A stretch of DNA of 64,000 nt from Anabaena lutea FACHB-196 (GCF_014698305.1 NZ_JACJST010000001.1:124001-188000); one strand, 5' to 3'. Shown: positions 1 to 8,432, numbered from the stretch's first letter. Notes: generated by a model not told the origin, from the letters alone. Made by a program: numbers and translations.

Positions 1-309
1 GGCTTCTCTGCTTCCGCAGTACCTGTACGTCCTCGTCAGTTCTGGTTAATTGCTGACGCTGAATTGATTGTATACGGTGCAACTGAACCAGATGCGAATG
101 TAACTATTGGTGGTCGTCCAATTAAGCTGAATCCAGATGGTACATTCCGTTTCCAAATGTCCTTCCAAGATGGTTTAATTGATTACCCAATTTTAGCTGT
201 TGCTGCTGATGGTGAACAAAGCCGTTCAATTCACATGAAGTTTGAGCGTGAAACACCTTCCCGCAATACCAATACCAAAGAAGAAGCTGTTCTGGAATGG
301 CTTAAATAA
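1..309 (+). CDS. C-terminal part of a DUF4912-like protein (cut by window edge)
   Basis: The frame is open from base 1 and stops at 307-309 (TAA), so only the last 102 residues are present. The visible part is a compact beta-rich domain: FWLIADAELIVYGATEPDA, then a glycine-rich strand-turn and a tail ending in EEAVLEWLK. This resembles the C-terminal domain of cyanobacterial DUF4912 proteins, whose function is unknown. The gene is followed by a terminator hairpin that also forms the left end of the inserted element. The insertion therefore leaves the coding region intact. The family call is from memory of the domain pattern and is moderately sure. Confidence 0.6.
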   Translation, partial: GFSASAVPVRPRQFWLIADAELIVYGATEPDANVTIGGRPIKLNPDGTFRFQMSFQDGLIDYPILAVAADGEQSRSIHMKFERETPSRNTNTKEEAVLEWLK

Positions 310-313
310 AGTT

Positions 314-342
314 TGAATTTTGAATTTTGAATTTTGAATTTT
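314..342. repeat. STRR: GAATTTT heptamer repeated about four times
   Basis: Four head-to-tail copies of GAATTTT follow the stop codon of the first gene. Such heptameric short tandem repeats are a known feature of heterocystous cyanobacteria. No function is visible. Confidence 0.8.
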
Positions 343-343
343 A

Positions 344-404
344 CATTACGCCATAACTGCAACTTTTAATAATCCCCGCTATAGTAATCCTGTAGCGGGT
401 TTTT
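344..404. other. Left attachment-like repeat (attL) overlapping a terminator
   Basis: Left copy of the long direct repeat. It contains a hairpin with a 10-bp stem (375-384 with 390-399, one G-T wobble) and a TAATC loop, followed by five T residues (400-404). The hairpin is well placed as the rho-independent terminator of the DUF4912-like gene. Confidence 0.7.
375..404 (+). terminator. Rho-independent terminator within attL
   Basis: Stem CCCGCTATAG / CTGTAGCGGG, pentaloop TAATC, then TTTTT. It lies 66 bases after the stop codon of the first gene. Confidence 0.75.
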
Positions 405-467
405 CATGGAGAAGGCAGAAGGCAGAAGGTAGGAGGCTTTACACGCTTCATGTTGGCTATGGATTTA

Positions 468-481
468 CCGCTAACTGTCCC
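468..481 (+). promoter_or_regulatory. Subterminal repeat, candidate arm-type recombinase site (left)
   Basis: The 14-mer CCGCTAACTGTCCC occurs here and as its exact reverse complement at 10722-10735. A second TGTCCC follows at 487-492. Paired TGTCCC boxes near both ends are what arm-type integrase sites would look like. The role is inferred. Confidence 0.45.
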
Positions 482-980
482 TTATTTGTCCCTAAAGTTT
501 ATGGGATTTTTAGGTCAAGTACGACAGTATTCTTATTGTGGTCAGGGATAAAAAAGTCACCTCGCATCCTTTTATCCCTGCTATAAAGGCTTATAAACAA
601 AAGTAATCTTCATAAGTTGACCTAGTGTGTACACTGCATTATTCATGGCAACTGAGGACTGTTATATTCTCCCCCTTGGTGCTGGCTAACTACGTAATAT
701 CAATACTATTGTAGATATTTTAGTGTTTATTAACACTATAGTTAATACCAGATTTTTCTGTTATGTTAACCAGCAATGTTAACTCTCAACCCTTCATATA
801 AAAGCAATACAACTTAGACTGCCATAAGCTTATTGGATTTTTAGGATAGCTACCATAGTATTTGACTTGTCACTAATAACACAATAAGTTAATCATCGAG
901 TTGTGCTAAAATATGTCCTAATGGTGCAATCACAATAGGGGCTACCAGTAAGTTTATTAAGTTATGTAAAAGGGTGTCCA

Positions 981-2138
981 ATGGTTACAGTGGGTATAGA
1001 GGAAAGAGCAGGGTATTGGAGATTAAGACTGCCCAGGATTGTAGCCAAGGATAGTCCCCGATACATCAGCACAGGCTTAAAAGCAGACCCAGATAACTTT
1101 AAGAAAGTTCAGAGGTTGGCTTGGGATATAGAGGAAGATATTGAGACAGGGAATCTTGACCCGACATTAGAGAGATATAAATCACATTTCAAGCCTAAAG
1201 TTACTGTCGCACCTAAGCAATCCTCGGTTAGCTTAGTCACTCTCTGGGAGAAACATAGTGAGTTCAAGAAACCCCAGGTAGCAGCCACCACATATAAAAA
1301 GGATTATTTAGGTAGGTACTACACCCACATCAAGAGCCTACCTACAGATCGTCTGGGGGATGCGATCACTATCAGAGATTATTTATTGGCTACCTACAGT
1401 GCCAATACTGCACAGAAGGTATTAGTATATATTTCAGCGTGTTGTGATTGGGCTGTCAAGTCAAAGCTGATAAAAGATAACCCATTTCTAGGGATGGCTG
1501 GGGATATTAGGAAGCCTAGAGGACAGAAGGACATTGACCCTTTCAGTACCCAAGAGCGTGATGCAATCATCAATGCCTTTCAAGAACATCCCACGCAATC
1601 CCACTATGTCCCCTTTATCAAGTTTCTATTCCTAACTGGTTGTAGGACTGGGGAAGCGATCGCGCTCAAGTGGCAACACATCAACTCTGACTGTACTCAG
1701 ATTATCTTCTGTGAGTCCTATGACGGACAGTACGGTATCACAAAGACTACCAAAACCGGAGTAAGTAGAAAGTTCCCATGTAACCCCGTGCTTAGGGAAC
1801 TGTTGTTAAGTATTAGACCTGATGACCGCACCCCTGATGCCCTAGTCTTCACGATTCCGGGCGGTTCGCCTATCAATAACTCCCGATTTACTAACCAAAT
1901 CTGGAGAGGTTGTCGATCTGGTAAGAAGATATATCACGGTGTAATCCCCCGGTTAGTAAAAGAAGGTAAAGTAGATCGCTACCGATGCCTATATAACACT
2001 AGGCACACATTTATTACTCAGTGCTTAGAAGCGGGAGTCCCAATACCACAGATAGCGCGATGGGTAGGTAACAGCCCCGAAGTCATAATGAAACATTATG
2101 CGGGGTGTTTAACCACTATGGAAGTCCCGATCACATAG
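981..2138 (+). CDS. Tyrosine recombinase/integrase (left end of element)
   Basis: A 385-residue phage-type integrase. The N-terminal half (about 1-180) contains an arm-binding-like region and a SAM-like core-binding domain. The C-terminal catalytic domain shows Arg222 in TGCRTGEA, Arg341-His342 in YNTRHTF, and the nucleophile Tyr373 in MKHYAG. The usual first His of the HxxR box is replaced by Tyr, which is common in this family. The ATG at 981 follows an AAAGGG Shine-Dalgarno. The gene points into the element from the left att repeat and is related to the recombinase at the right end (both have TGCRT.EAI, similar flanks and similar length). Expected role: integration and excision at the 48-bp repeat. 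Confidence 0.93.
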   Translation: MVTVGIEERAGYWRLRLPRIVAKDSPRYISTGLKADPDNFKKVQRLAWDIEEDIETGNLDPTLERYKSHFKPKVTVAPKQSSVSLVTLWEKHSEFKKPQVAATTYKKDYLGRYYTHIKSLPTDRLGDAITIRDYLLATYSANTAQKVLVYISACCDWAVKSKLIKDNPFLGMAGDIRKPRGQKDIDPFSTQERDAIINAFQEHPTQSHYVPFIKFLFLTGCRTGEAIALKWQHINSDCTQIIFCESYDGQYGITKTTKTGVSRKFPCNPVLRELLLSIRPDDRTPDALVFTIPGGSPINNSRFTNQIWRGCRSGKKIYHGVIPRLVKEGKVDRYRCLYNTRHTFITQCLEAGVPIPQIARWVGNSPEVIMKHYAGCLTTMEVPIT

Positions 2139-2157
2139 CGTAACCGGGGAACTGTGG

Positions 2158-2778
2158 CTACTTGCTACCCTTACCACCTACCGGGGTAATCTCATCCACC
2201 GTAACCTTACCAGCCAGTAGCTCTGCCAGCTTGTCCCTTGTCTTGTTCTGATATCCGGGTATCTGGTATTTATTGGCAAGTTTAATCAATCTGGGGCGCT
2301 CACAGGCTTTAAGCTCCTCAATGGTTGCCAGCATCACAAAGCTATCACTATCAGTTTTATGATGACCCTTACCATTCCCGTTGCCATTGTGATTTTCCGA
2401 GGCTTCCGGGGTTTCCTCTGGTTGTTCACCTGCGTGAGTAGGATCAACATCTACAGTTACTTCCGGTGTAGGCTCTACAGGTTCAGGGGTAACAGGTGAG
2501 TCCTCATTCTCCACAGTAGCCGCTAGTCGTAGCCTGTCGCCTTGCATCAGGGCATCAATGGCAGCTTTAAAAGTTGATAACTCCTCTGGACAGACGGCAT
2601 TGATTAAGGCAACAGCGGAACTGAGTTGATTAAGTGCGCTATCTGTGGCTTGGTCAACGCTCTGTAGTTGCTGAGAGAAACTTTGTAGGTCGGTTAGCTT
2701 GGTCTGTAGCGCGGTTATTTGTTCCTGAATAAAATCGATTTCTGAGTTAACTGTGATGATGCGGCTCTGTAATAACAT
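2158..2778 (-). CDS. Hypothetical protein: coiled coil, Pro/Glu linker, SAP/Rho-N-like C-terminus
   Basis: 206 residues, not recognised as a named family. The first ~60 residues form a predicted coiled coil rich in Gln and Leu (ITALQTKLTDLQSFSQQLQS). A Pro/Glu/Thr-rich linker and a His/Asn/Gly run (NHNGNGNGKGHHK) follow. The C-terminal ~45 residues (IEELKACERPRLIKLANKYQ...RDKLAELLAG) look like the helix-extended-helix of SAP, Rho-N or LEM domains, which often bind nucleic acid. The gene is convergent with the left integrase, 20 bases away. On its other side it is divergent from the 3013 gene across a GTTAAC-rich spacer. A DNA-associated role in the element is an inference only. Confidence 0.7.
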   Translation of the reverse strand: MLLQSRIITVNSEIDFIQEQITALQTKLTDLQSFSQQLQSVDQATDSALNQLSSAVALINAVCPEELSTFKAAIDALMQGDRLRLAATVENEDSPVTPEPVEPTPEVTVDVDPTHAGEQPEETPEASENHNGNGNGKGHHKTDSDSFVMLATIEELKACERPRLIKLANKYQIPGYQNKTRDKLAELLAGKVTVDEITPVGGKGSK

Positions 2779-2880
2779 GGTATGAATCCTTTCAAGTGTA
2801 CCCCAGTTGTGTGAAGCGGTTTAACCGGGGCTGGTCGCTGTGGTGTCTCTCACCTATGTAACCATATTAGACCATTAGTA

Positions 2881-3009
2881 GTTAACTGTAAATAGTTAAC
2901 CTATCATAGTTGCTTATGATAAATAACCTGATTAATACATAACTTTGATAGTATACTTTTAGGTTGCTATCAAAGGTTAACTATAATGTAGTAGTAACCT
3001 ACGGTTAAC
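2881..3009. promoter_or_regulatory. Divergent promoter region with four GTTAAC palindromes
   Basis: GTTAAC occurs at 2881-2886, 2895-2900, 2976-2981 and 3004-3009, between divergently transcribed genes. The last copy ends three bases before the ATG at 3013. Two more copies lie upstream of the left integrase. The spacing suggests an operator cluster read by an element-encoded repressor. This is inference from repetition and position. Confidence 0.4.
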
Positions 3010-3012
3010 CAG

Positions 3013-3573
3013 ATGCAATCCCCGTACATAGCGAAAAACAGTACATATCTGACCACTGAAGACGGTCAAATCAGCCTAGAATCACCTGATTTTATTCAGT
3101 GGTTGGAGGCTAATGGCTCTTTCGGATTTGAGGCTGGAGAGAATAGTTATCGGGCTAGGAAAGACAAGTTACCTACAGGAGTTTACTGGTACGCTTACAA
3201 GAAAGTAAGCGGTAAGTTACATAAACGGTATATTGGCAAGACTGAGGAGGTTAACTATACCAGGTTGCATCAAGTAGCCCAGGGTATCAGGCAAACATCA
3301 GTTAGGCAGCCTAAACAGATTGAAGTACAAAGCCAAGATACCCCTAGTTCCGTACTAGAGACTCTACAGGTAGAGATCAGAGAGCTAAGGGTAACTGTAA
3401 TGCAACATCAGCAGATATTAGAGAGTCTAACCGCCAACCAGGTACAAACTACACCTGATTACCAAGCGATCGCTAACAGTGTTTTGAACGGATTAGGGCT
3501 AGGTAGACAATCGCAGGCTGGTAAAGCCCTGGATCGGTTCATCAGGGAGTTGCAGAAAACTGAACAGGGCTAA
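3013..3573 (+). CDS. Hypothetical element protein with a basic SH3/YIGK-type region
   Basis: 186 residues, not recognised. The middle part (about 40-85: YRARKDKLPTGVYWYAYKKV then a KRYIGK stretch) is basic and aromatic. It resembles short domains found on cyanobacterial plasmids that carry a Y-W-Y...KRYIGK signature. A helical stretch follows (TLQVEIRELRVTVMQHQQIL), suggesting oligomerisation. The C-terminus is helical. It begins a short + strand operon: the next gene starts 9 bases after its stop. It probably belongs to replication or DNA-binding functions of the element, but no function can be assigned. Confidence 0.7.
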   Translation: MQSPYIAKNSTYLTTEDGQISLESPDFIQWLEANGSFGFEAGENSYRARKDKLPTGVYWYAYKKVSGKLHKRYIGKTEEVNYTRLHQVAQGIRQTSVRQPKQIEVQSQDTPSSVLETLQVEIRELRVTVMQHQQILESLTANQVQTTPDYQAIANSVLNGLGLGRQSQAGKALDRFIRELQKTEQG

Positions 3574-3582
3574 TCGGGGTCA

Positions 3583-4584
3583 ATGACTACGAGTGGCTTT
3601 ATTTCAGGTGGCGACTACATTGTATCAAGTGTGTGTATGACAACTAAGGTAGTTGGGCTAAGGCTCGAAGCAGAAGTAATCGACCAGTTAGATAAACTTT
3701 GCCAGGAAAGCGGTAAATCTAGAGTTGAGGTAGTTACTCAACTTATCAGTAAAGCTGTTAACAGTATGACTTCGCAAGATAATAGTGTTAACAAAAGTGT
3801 GTGTAGCTATCCTATAGGTGCTAAACTCCCTATAGAGTGGGAGTTAAAGGTGGGAAAGTATAAAACCCAGAAGGTAGAACAGCGTGAGTTCTTAGTGTTT
3901 CCCGATGATCGTGTAGTGGCTTTTTGGAATAAAAGCCTAAACGGAAATAGAAAGTGGCTAGAAGTTGCTAAGGTTTACCCGGATGCAGTTTGGGAGATAG
4001 CAAAGCCACGCATAGACCGCGACTATGCACCTATAACAGCACTAGAGGAAGCTTTGGCATTATGGGAGGCTAAGGAAAACCACCCAAGTATCATCAAAGC
4101 TAAAGTGGTTGGTTGGTCAGATACTAAGTATCAGAGGTTTGGCTGGGACTTACAAGACGCTGTAGAGGCAGCCGATGAGTTTTTAGCAAAGCTAGAGGCA
4201 TCAGCACCGCTACCAGATAACCGTTTGGGTGATCAGCCATCATCCCCATTAGACAATACTGTGGAAACTGGTGAACCTCTGGAAGTGGGTAAAGATGCCA
4301 CAGTTCCTCAAATCAGTCAGGATACCCCCGATCCTACCGAGAAGATTATGGATACTTTGGGTGGTGTCCCCCGTAAACTAACTAAGTCGGCTCTGGTTGA
4401 GAGGTTAGCGAAAACGCCCAAGGAAGCCAAGCATTATGAAACTCAGCTTAAGAGTATGAGAAGGGAAAGAGTTATAAGAGAATGGACTGCTGAGAGAGAT
4501 CCTGACGGTTTATCTTGGATACCCACTGATGACACTAGGGAGTTTTGGACTCCGGCAACTGCGATCGCCACAGCCAAAGCCTAA
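3583..4584 (+). CDS. Ribbon-helix-helix (CopG-like) domain protein, 333 aa
   Basis: Residues ~20-58 (TKVVGLRLEAEVIDQLDKLC then ESGKSRVEVVTQLI) match a ribbon-helix-helix DNA-binding motif: a short beta strand followed by two helices. A longer region of unknown type follows with WELKVGKYKTQKVEQREFLV, an acidic Pro-rich linker around residues 200-245, and a C-terminal helical module (RKLTKSALVERLAKTPKEAK) that looks like a small winged-helix-type fold. An ATG at 3637 starts exactly at the RHH motif and may be the true start, since neither site has a strong Shine-Dalgarno. It lies 9 bases after the previous gene, so the two are probably co-transcribed. A regulator or partition-like role is plausible but unproven. 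Confidence 0.75.
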   Translation: MTTSGFISGGDYIVSSVCMTTKVVGLRLEAEVIDQLDKLCQESGKSRVEVVTQLISKAVNSMTSQDNSVNKSVCSYPIGAKLPIEWELKVGKYKTQKVEQREFLVFPDDRVVAFWNKSLNGNRKWLEVAKVYPDAVWEIAKPRIDRDYAPITALEEALALWEAKENHPSIIKAKVVGWSDTKYQRFGWDLQDAVEAADEFLAKLEASAPLPDNRLGDQPSSPLDNTVETGEPLEVGKDATVPQISQDTPDPTEKIMDTLGGVPRKLTKSALVERLAKTPKEAKHYETQLKSMRRERVIREWTAERDPDGLSWIPTDDTREFWTPATAIATAKA

Positions 4585-4629
4585 CACCTAATATCCAGTA
4601 ACTACCAGATAAACAAACCTGCTCAACTG

Positions 4630-4881
4630 CTACATAGTATCAAGGGCATCTAATAGGAACTCCTCAGAATCAGGGTCAATACTACTTTTGTGTAAAATCA
4701 TATCAGTATTGTTATTAAATGTGAATCGGAAGCCCACTACTTGCTCACCGTCCCAGTAGTCTTCTACTACATTTTTGTCCGCGTCTAAGGCTTCCACTCC
4801 TGCCAGGTCTACACCCTTAATCTCGTTAGTCATTTCACCATTGATTTTAACTTGCTTGGTTAGTTTGATAACACCGGACAT
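4630..4881 (-). CDS. Small acidic hypothetical protein, 83 aa
   Basis: 83 residues, acidic, with predicted beta strands (VIKLTKQVKINGEMTNEIKG, VVGFRFTFNNNTDMIL) and a short acidic helix at the end. No family recognised. It is convergent with the RHH gene, and its own promoter lies in the 4882-5031 spacer. Length, coding character and isolation support a real gene of the element. Confidence 0.6.
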   Translation of the reverse strand: MSGVIKLTKQVKINGEMTNEIKGVDLAGVEALDADKNVVEDYWDGEQVVGFRFTFNNNTDMILHKSSIDPDSEEFLLDALDTM

Positions 4882-5031
4882 ATTAGTTAGCCCCTAAACA
4901 CTTGTACTATTTGTGGTATCTTTTACTCACTGTTTTAGTCTTGATGCAAGTATACCGTGTTAGTGTGGTTTTAGTAGCCTTATATGACTTTTTGTATAAA
5001 ATAAACAAAACATTATGTAATAGCTGGTAGC

Positions 5032-5673
5032 ATGATTAAGAAACTATGGGGTCTTGCTTGTAAGTACCCTAAAACATCTGCTGTGATTGCCATTATCCTT
5101 GTTGGGGTAATACTATTGAGGGATTTAACCGAACCTAAAACCCCTCCACAGCAAGCCCCAGAGGTAGCGAGTACACCATTAGAGCGCAATCCTGATGTAC
5201 CAACAGATAAGGTTTTAACTACTGAACAAGCCAAAAAAGTAGTTGAGGATAAGTCTACAGAACCTGATTGTAATAGGTTAGCATCAGCAGGGGAGCCTGG
5301 AACTGAAAATGATACATGGCATAATGAGGTCAAAATCCCTGTGCTTGAAGTTTATAGGGAAATGGGGCAGGAAGTTACTACTGATAACGAAAAAGCCCTT
5401 TATGAACTAGTACGGCTGTCTTCTTATATTACAGAGATTGATAAAGCTTCTGAACAGGAAGCTAGAGAGCGCCTTCAATCTTATATTTCAGATTATGCCA
5501 AGTTCTACCCAAGTATGACAAATAGAACAGCAGAAATAGCTATGGTACTTGGTAAAGAAATATTTCATCCTGCCATGATAGAAAGAGCCAGAACTAAGTG
5601 CGCGTCTCTGTATCAAGAGGCTGGTACACAAGGTACACACAACGCGCAAGACATACAAGAGGATAGGGATTAA
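5032..5673 (+). CDS. Membrane-anchored hypothetical protein
   Basis: 213 residues. An N-terminal basic stretch (MIKKLWGLACKYPK) precedes one hydrophobic segment (about 15-30: TSAVIAIILVGVILL), so the protein is probably anchored by its N-terminus. A Pro-rich linker follows (TEPKTPPQQAPEVASTP), then a soluble helical domain of ~150 residues. No family recognised. It faces the VapE-like gene tail to tail, with the GACTATC repeat array between them. Confidence 0.65.
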   Translation: MIKKLWGLACKYPKTSAVIAIILVGVILLRDLTEPKTPPQQAPEVASTPLERNPDVPTDKVLTTEQAKKVVEDKSTEPDCNRLASAGEPGTENDTWHNEVKIPVLEVYREMGQEVTTDNEKALYELVRLSSYITEIDKASEQEARERLQSYISDYAKFYPSMTNRTAEIAMVLGKEIFHPAMIERARTKCASLYQEAGTQGTHNAQDIQEDRD

Positions 5674-5676
5674 TCA

Positions 5677-5976
5677 GACTATCAAGACTATCTAAGACTA
5701 TCAGGAATCCGGTGTTGTTTTTGTGCTGTCTTGCTTACTGTGTATAGGTTTCAGCCATTGAGACTATCAAGACTATCAGATTCACCCAACTTACCTTAGA
5801 TATATGTACAAAATGTATTTGATTGTACTTAAGTTACTTAGCCTGGTTATACTTTTCTATTTTTGATAGTCTTGATAGTCTTGATAGTCTTAGAAGCTAG
5901 AAACCCTTGCTGCATCTAGGTTATAGCTGAGACTATCACAACTAATCCTGATAGTCTCAAGTTAGAGTTGATAGTC
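5677..5976. repeat. Iteron-like array: 11 GACTATC motifs in both orientations
   Basis: GACTATC occurs at 5677, 5686, 5696, 5762, 5771 and 5931. Its complement GATAGTC occurs at 5865, 5874, 5883, 5950 and 5970. Within groups the repeats are 9-10 bases apart, close to one helical turn. Bases 5761-5778 and 5864-5881 are a perfect 18-bp inverted repeat. The array fills the space between two convergent genes and ends at the stop codon of the VapE-like gene. Iterons of this spacing next to a replication gene suggest an origin. An alternative is a bidirectional terminator or recombination site. Confidence 0.65.
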
Positions 5977-7530
5977 TCAACCTAGCCTCTGATCTTCTTT
6001 AACTTGCTGAATATTTTGGAGAGTGACCCTGTAGGCATTAGATACGCCTGGTTTTACCCAGTACCATACCTGTTTACCATCATCTGTCGTTAAGCGGGTT
6101 TTTTCATACTTTAACTTTTCTTTTAGTACCTGTGTGACCTTGCGGTCATTTCTGTTGATCTTAAATCTCTCAGGTGGGATGCCTAACCCCGCAATCATAA
6201 GATCAGAGGCTTTAATAGCTACCCCATCATAGGACTTCTCATCAGTACCGCTACTATCCCTATTCTCATAATCCTGAATATTTTTCTCGATCCTGGATAT
6301 TAGGTCACTGACTATGTGTTCAAACTCATTGGACTCTTGGTAATCCTTGTTTCTATCTTCAGATGCCTGGGACATCTCTTTATCTGCCCACCAAGTAACC
6401 CCATTTTTCCATAAGCGGTAAGCACTTGCTAGAATAGCCTCCCGGTTCTCTTTCAGGAAATCTATGTTAATATCCCTGTCGCCACATGGGATAATCCAGA
6501 ACCGCCTAGAACCTGTAGGATCTCTCAAGACCTCATCAGAGTTACAAGTACCACCGAATACCACATGGCGCGGGTGATCTGCGGGTTTCCTCTCAAATAG
6601 CCCTCTAAATGTATCCTTGGTCTTGGTCAGGAATGCTTTAAGCTCCTCTACCTCTTTCTTCCGGGTGATGCCCTCCATCTCCCCCAGTTCCACTATCCAA
6701 GACTTAGCCAACTGTCGCTTGACCTCAGTACCATCAGTGCTGTTATCCAGGTCTAGGAAATATTCACCACCTAGCACTCGGAAGAAACTAGACTTACCGA
6801 TACCCTGTTTACCCATTAACACTAGGGTATTATCAGCCTGACAACCGGGGGTCATAACCCTGGCTACAGCGGCTATTAACCACTTCTCTAGCATCATCTG
6901 GGATAGTGGGTCATCTGCTCCAAAGAGGATACTGGCTAGGCTACCCCACTCAGGTAGCATCTTGATATCTTCAATCTCGATGGGGACATCTACATCACAA
7001 AACCCATCTTTAACCATTGGGTGTTCCGGTGTAACTGTTTCAGTTCTGAGATATGTATACTGTTTGGCGATCGCTTCCAACTCCTTTCTGACCGGGTTAA
7101 ACCCAGTACCCATGAATACCTGAAACTTCCTCTCGAACTGTTCCTTAGATAGCTTACTTAGCATACCCAAAGCATTCTCTAACCTGTCTAGTAACTCCTC
7201 ATGAGTTGTTGGCTTACCATCAAGTAGTAGTTCCCCAGTCCAGGCATTCATCTGTAGATGATCCTTATAGGCTTTCTTAAATACTTCCCAGAATATATAC
7301 CCTGCATTAGCCCCTGCTTTGTTGATAAATGTTTTTATTTCATAAGCCGCTTCTGTTTGGAAGCGATGGGCTTTATTATTGAACTTAGAAGACCCTGGAA
7401 CATTCCAATACAAACTCAATATATCTGATCTTTCCACCAGACTTAGCAGGCTTTCCAAGTCATCAATATTTGACTTGTTAGGACTAGATGTGGTAGAATA
7501 GGCTTCTACAAATCTTTCAGCATGAGACAT
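5977..7530 (-). CDS. VapE/VirE-family P-loop primase-helicase-like protein
   Basis: 517 residues. The centre holds a Walker A motif (GKQGIGKSS, residues 240-248) after the strand NTLVLM. A Walker B-like strand (SWIVELGEMEG, ~277-287) and the TGSRRFWIIP motif (~339-348) follow; these are typical of the virulence-associated E (VapE) superfamily 3-like ATPases of satellites, phages and pathogenicity islands. The N-terminal 190 residues are an unassigned helical region, and the C-terminus looks like a small winged-helix module (ERFKINRNDRKVTQVLKEKL). Such proteins usually support replication of mobile elements, or block competing phages. It lies beside the iteron-like array, which fits an initiator/helicase role. 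Confidence 0.85.
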   Translation of the reverse strand: MSHAERFVEAYSTTSSPNKSNIDDLESLLSLVERSDILSLYWNVPGSSKFNNKAHRFQTEAAYEIKTFINKAGANAGYIFWEVFKKAYKDHLQMNAWTGELLLDGKPTTHEELLDRLENALGMLSKLSKEQFERKFQVFMGTGFNPVRKELEAIAKQYTYLRTETVTPEHPMVKDGFCDVDVPIEIEDIKMLPEWGSLASILFGADDPLSQMMLEKWLIAAVARVMTPGCQADNTLVLMGKQGIGKSSFFRVLGGEYFLDLDNSTDGTEVKRQLAKSWIVELGEMEGITRKKEVEELKAFLTKTKDTFRGLFERKPADHPRHVVFGGTCNSDEVLRDPTGSRRFWIIPCGDRDINIDFLKENREAILASAYRLWKNGVTWWADKEMSQASEDRNKDYQESNEFEHIVSDLISRIEKNIQDYENRDSSGTDEKSYDGVAIKASDLMIAGLGIPPERFKINRNDRKVTQVLKEKLKYEKTRLTTDDGKQVWYWVKPGVSNAYRVTLQNIQQVKEDQRLG

Positions 7531-7619
7531 TTATTACATCCTTTGGGCATCAGCCCGAATATGTTTAAACTAAGGGGGTAACTAGGTGGGACTAGATACC
7601 CCTATTTGGTTTGTGCGGG

Positions 7620-7763
7620 TTAGGTGGACTGACTAGCTAGGTATCCTAAAGCCAAGAGTCTCAGGTATTCTGAGAGGCAGTAGCCCGCATCATCAGCCTT
7701 CTGTCTGATAACCTCTACCTCCTGTGTGGAAGCCCTAAACCTAACCTCTCTATCTCTCTTCAT
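7620..7763 (-). CDS. 47-aa ribbon-helix-helix protein (MobC/antitoxin-like)
   Basis: A short gene with ATG at 7763-7761 and a strong Shine-Dalgarno (AGGAGGG) 7 bases upstream. The protein begins MKRDREVRFRASTQEVEVIR and continues with QKADDAGYCLSEYLRLLALGY. It has a strand (REVRFRAS), a helix, a turn, then the S-EYLR-LALG helix of MobC-like and related ribbon-helix-helix proteins. It lies 89 bases upstream of the VapE-like gene on the same strand, so it may autoregulate that operon or act as an accessory DNA-binding factor. No relaxase was found, so a mobilisation role is uncertain. Confidence 0.75.
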   Translation of the reverse strand: MKRDREVRFRASTQEVEVIRQKADDAGYCLSEYLRLLALGYLASQST

Positions 7764-8142
7764 AACCACCCTCCTGTCGCATTTATTGTTCCTATCTAGG
7801 ATCTGTCAAGTCTCAGATTTAGTCCCAGGGGTACGGTAAAATAAGGGTTTCAGCCTCTGGCTGTACCAGAGTCAGCCTATGAAACCTTAAGAAAATCTAA
7901 AGATAATCAAATATCTGTCTAAAGAAATAGGTATAAATGCTTGCTGGATATCTCAGGTAATCAGGGCAGCCAAGACAGTTCCCAAAACCCGGAAACCTTG
8001 CGGGGTAGTGAGGAGGGCATGAAAAGTTGACCCGATGTATGCAACGTGAGTTAACGAGTGAGGGTTTACTGTTGGATATCTTCAGGCGATATGCACACTA
8101 TCACTTCATTGGGCTGCACTCTATAAGTATCACAGATTTTAA
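7764..8142. other. Intergenic region with a long two-part hairpin
   Basis: Bases 7844-7889 can fold into a nested hairpin: an outer stem pairing GGTTTCA with TGAAACC and an inner stem TCTGG-loop-CCAGA. No T-run follows. The rest (7890-8142) shows a short open frame rich in basic residues without any usable start codon. The hairpin could be a structured leader on the opposite strand or an origin structure; neither is shown. Confidence 0.4.
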
Positions 8143-8343
8143 TCAAACTCTCACCAATATATCTTGTACTTTACAGTCTAAGACTTCACAAAGGGTATCT
8201 AAAGTATCAAGCTGGATACCCTTGGATCTACCCTGTTCTAGTTTTTGCACATTCTGTGGAGACATACCCGTTTTCTGAGCTAACTCGTACTGAGACATCT
8301 CTCTTAGCTCGCGTACTTCTTTTAGATTAATCTTCACAGGCAT
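8143..8343 (-). CDS. XRE-family helix-turn-helix regulator, 66 aa
   Basis: The protein MPVKINLKEVRELREMSQYE continues with LAQKTGMSPQNVQKLEQGRS, a classic Cro/CI helix-turn-helix (helices at about residues 9-16, 18-26 and 29-39), and ends with an ILVRV strand. It is a one-domain repressor of the type that controls phage and plasmid genes. The in-frame ATG at 8391 would add 16 unconserved residues, so the ATG at 8343 is preferred. It is divergent from the 8580 gene across a spacer with palindromes centred on TAGTAATA half-sites, which are good candidates for its own operators. Confidence 0.85.
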   Translation of the reverse strand: MPVKINLKEVRELREMSQYELAQKTGMSPQNVQKLEQGRSKGIQLDTLDTLCEVLDCKVQDILVRV

Positions 8344-8432
8344 TAGTCTATCTTGTTTCTGACAATAAACTAATATTACTATATTTAGCACTACATTTAG
8401 TAATATATAAAACTTATATGGTTAGTTTAATA

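Larger units (their letters stand above)
310..980. other. Long intergenic region: att repeat, STRRs and the left integrase control region
   Basis: After attL come a GAAGGCA heptamer repeat (411-432), a 14-mer CCGCTAACTGTCCC (468-481) that recurs inverted at the other end of the element, and a second TGTCCC nearby. Closer to the integrase are an imperfect palindrome (721-738) and two GTTAAC palindromes (765-770 and 778-783). The last 200 bases are AT-rich and should hold the integrase promoter. No coding region was supported here. Confidence 0.55.

Noticed and set aside
5677-5976. GACTATC array as a CRISPR array
   Set aside because: The repeat core is 7-9 bases, in both orientations, with no spacers of constant length and no cas genes.
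7905-8022. Short helix-turn-helix-like frame (…KEIGINACWISQVIRAAKTV…)
   Set aside because: It looks protein-like, but there is no ATG, GTG or TTG start in frame after the preceding stop.
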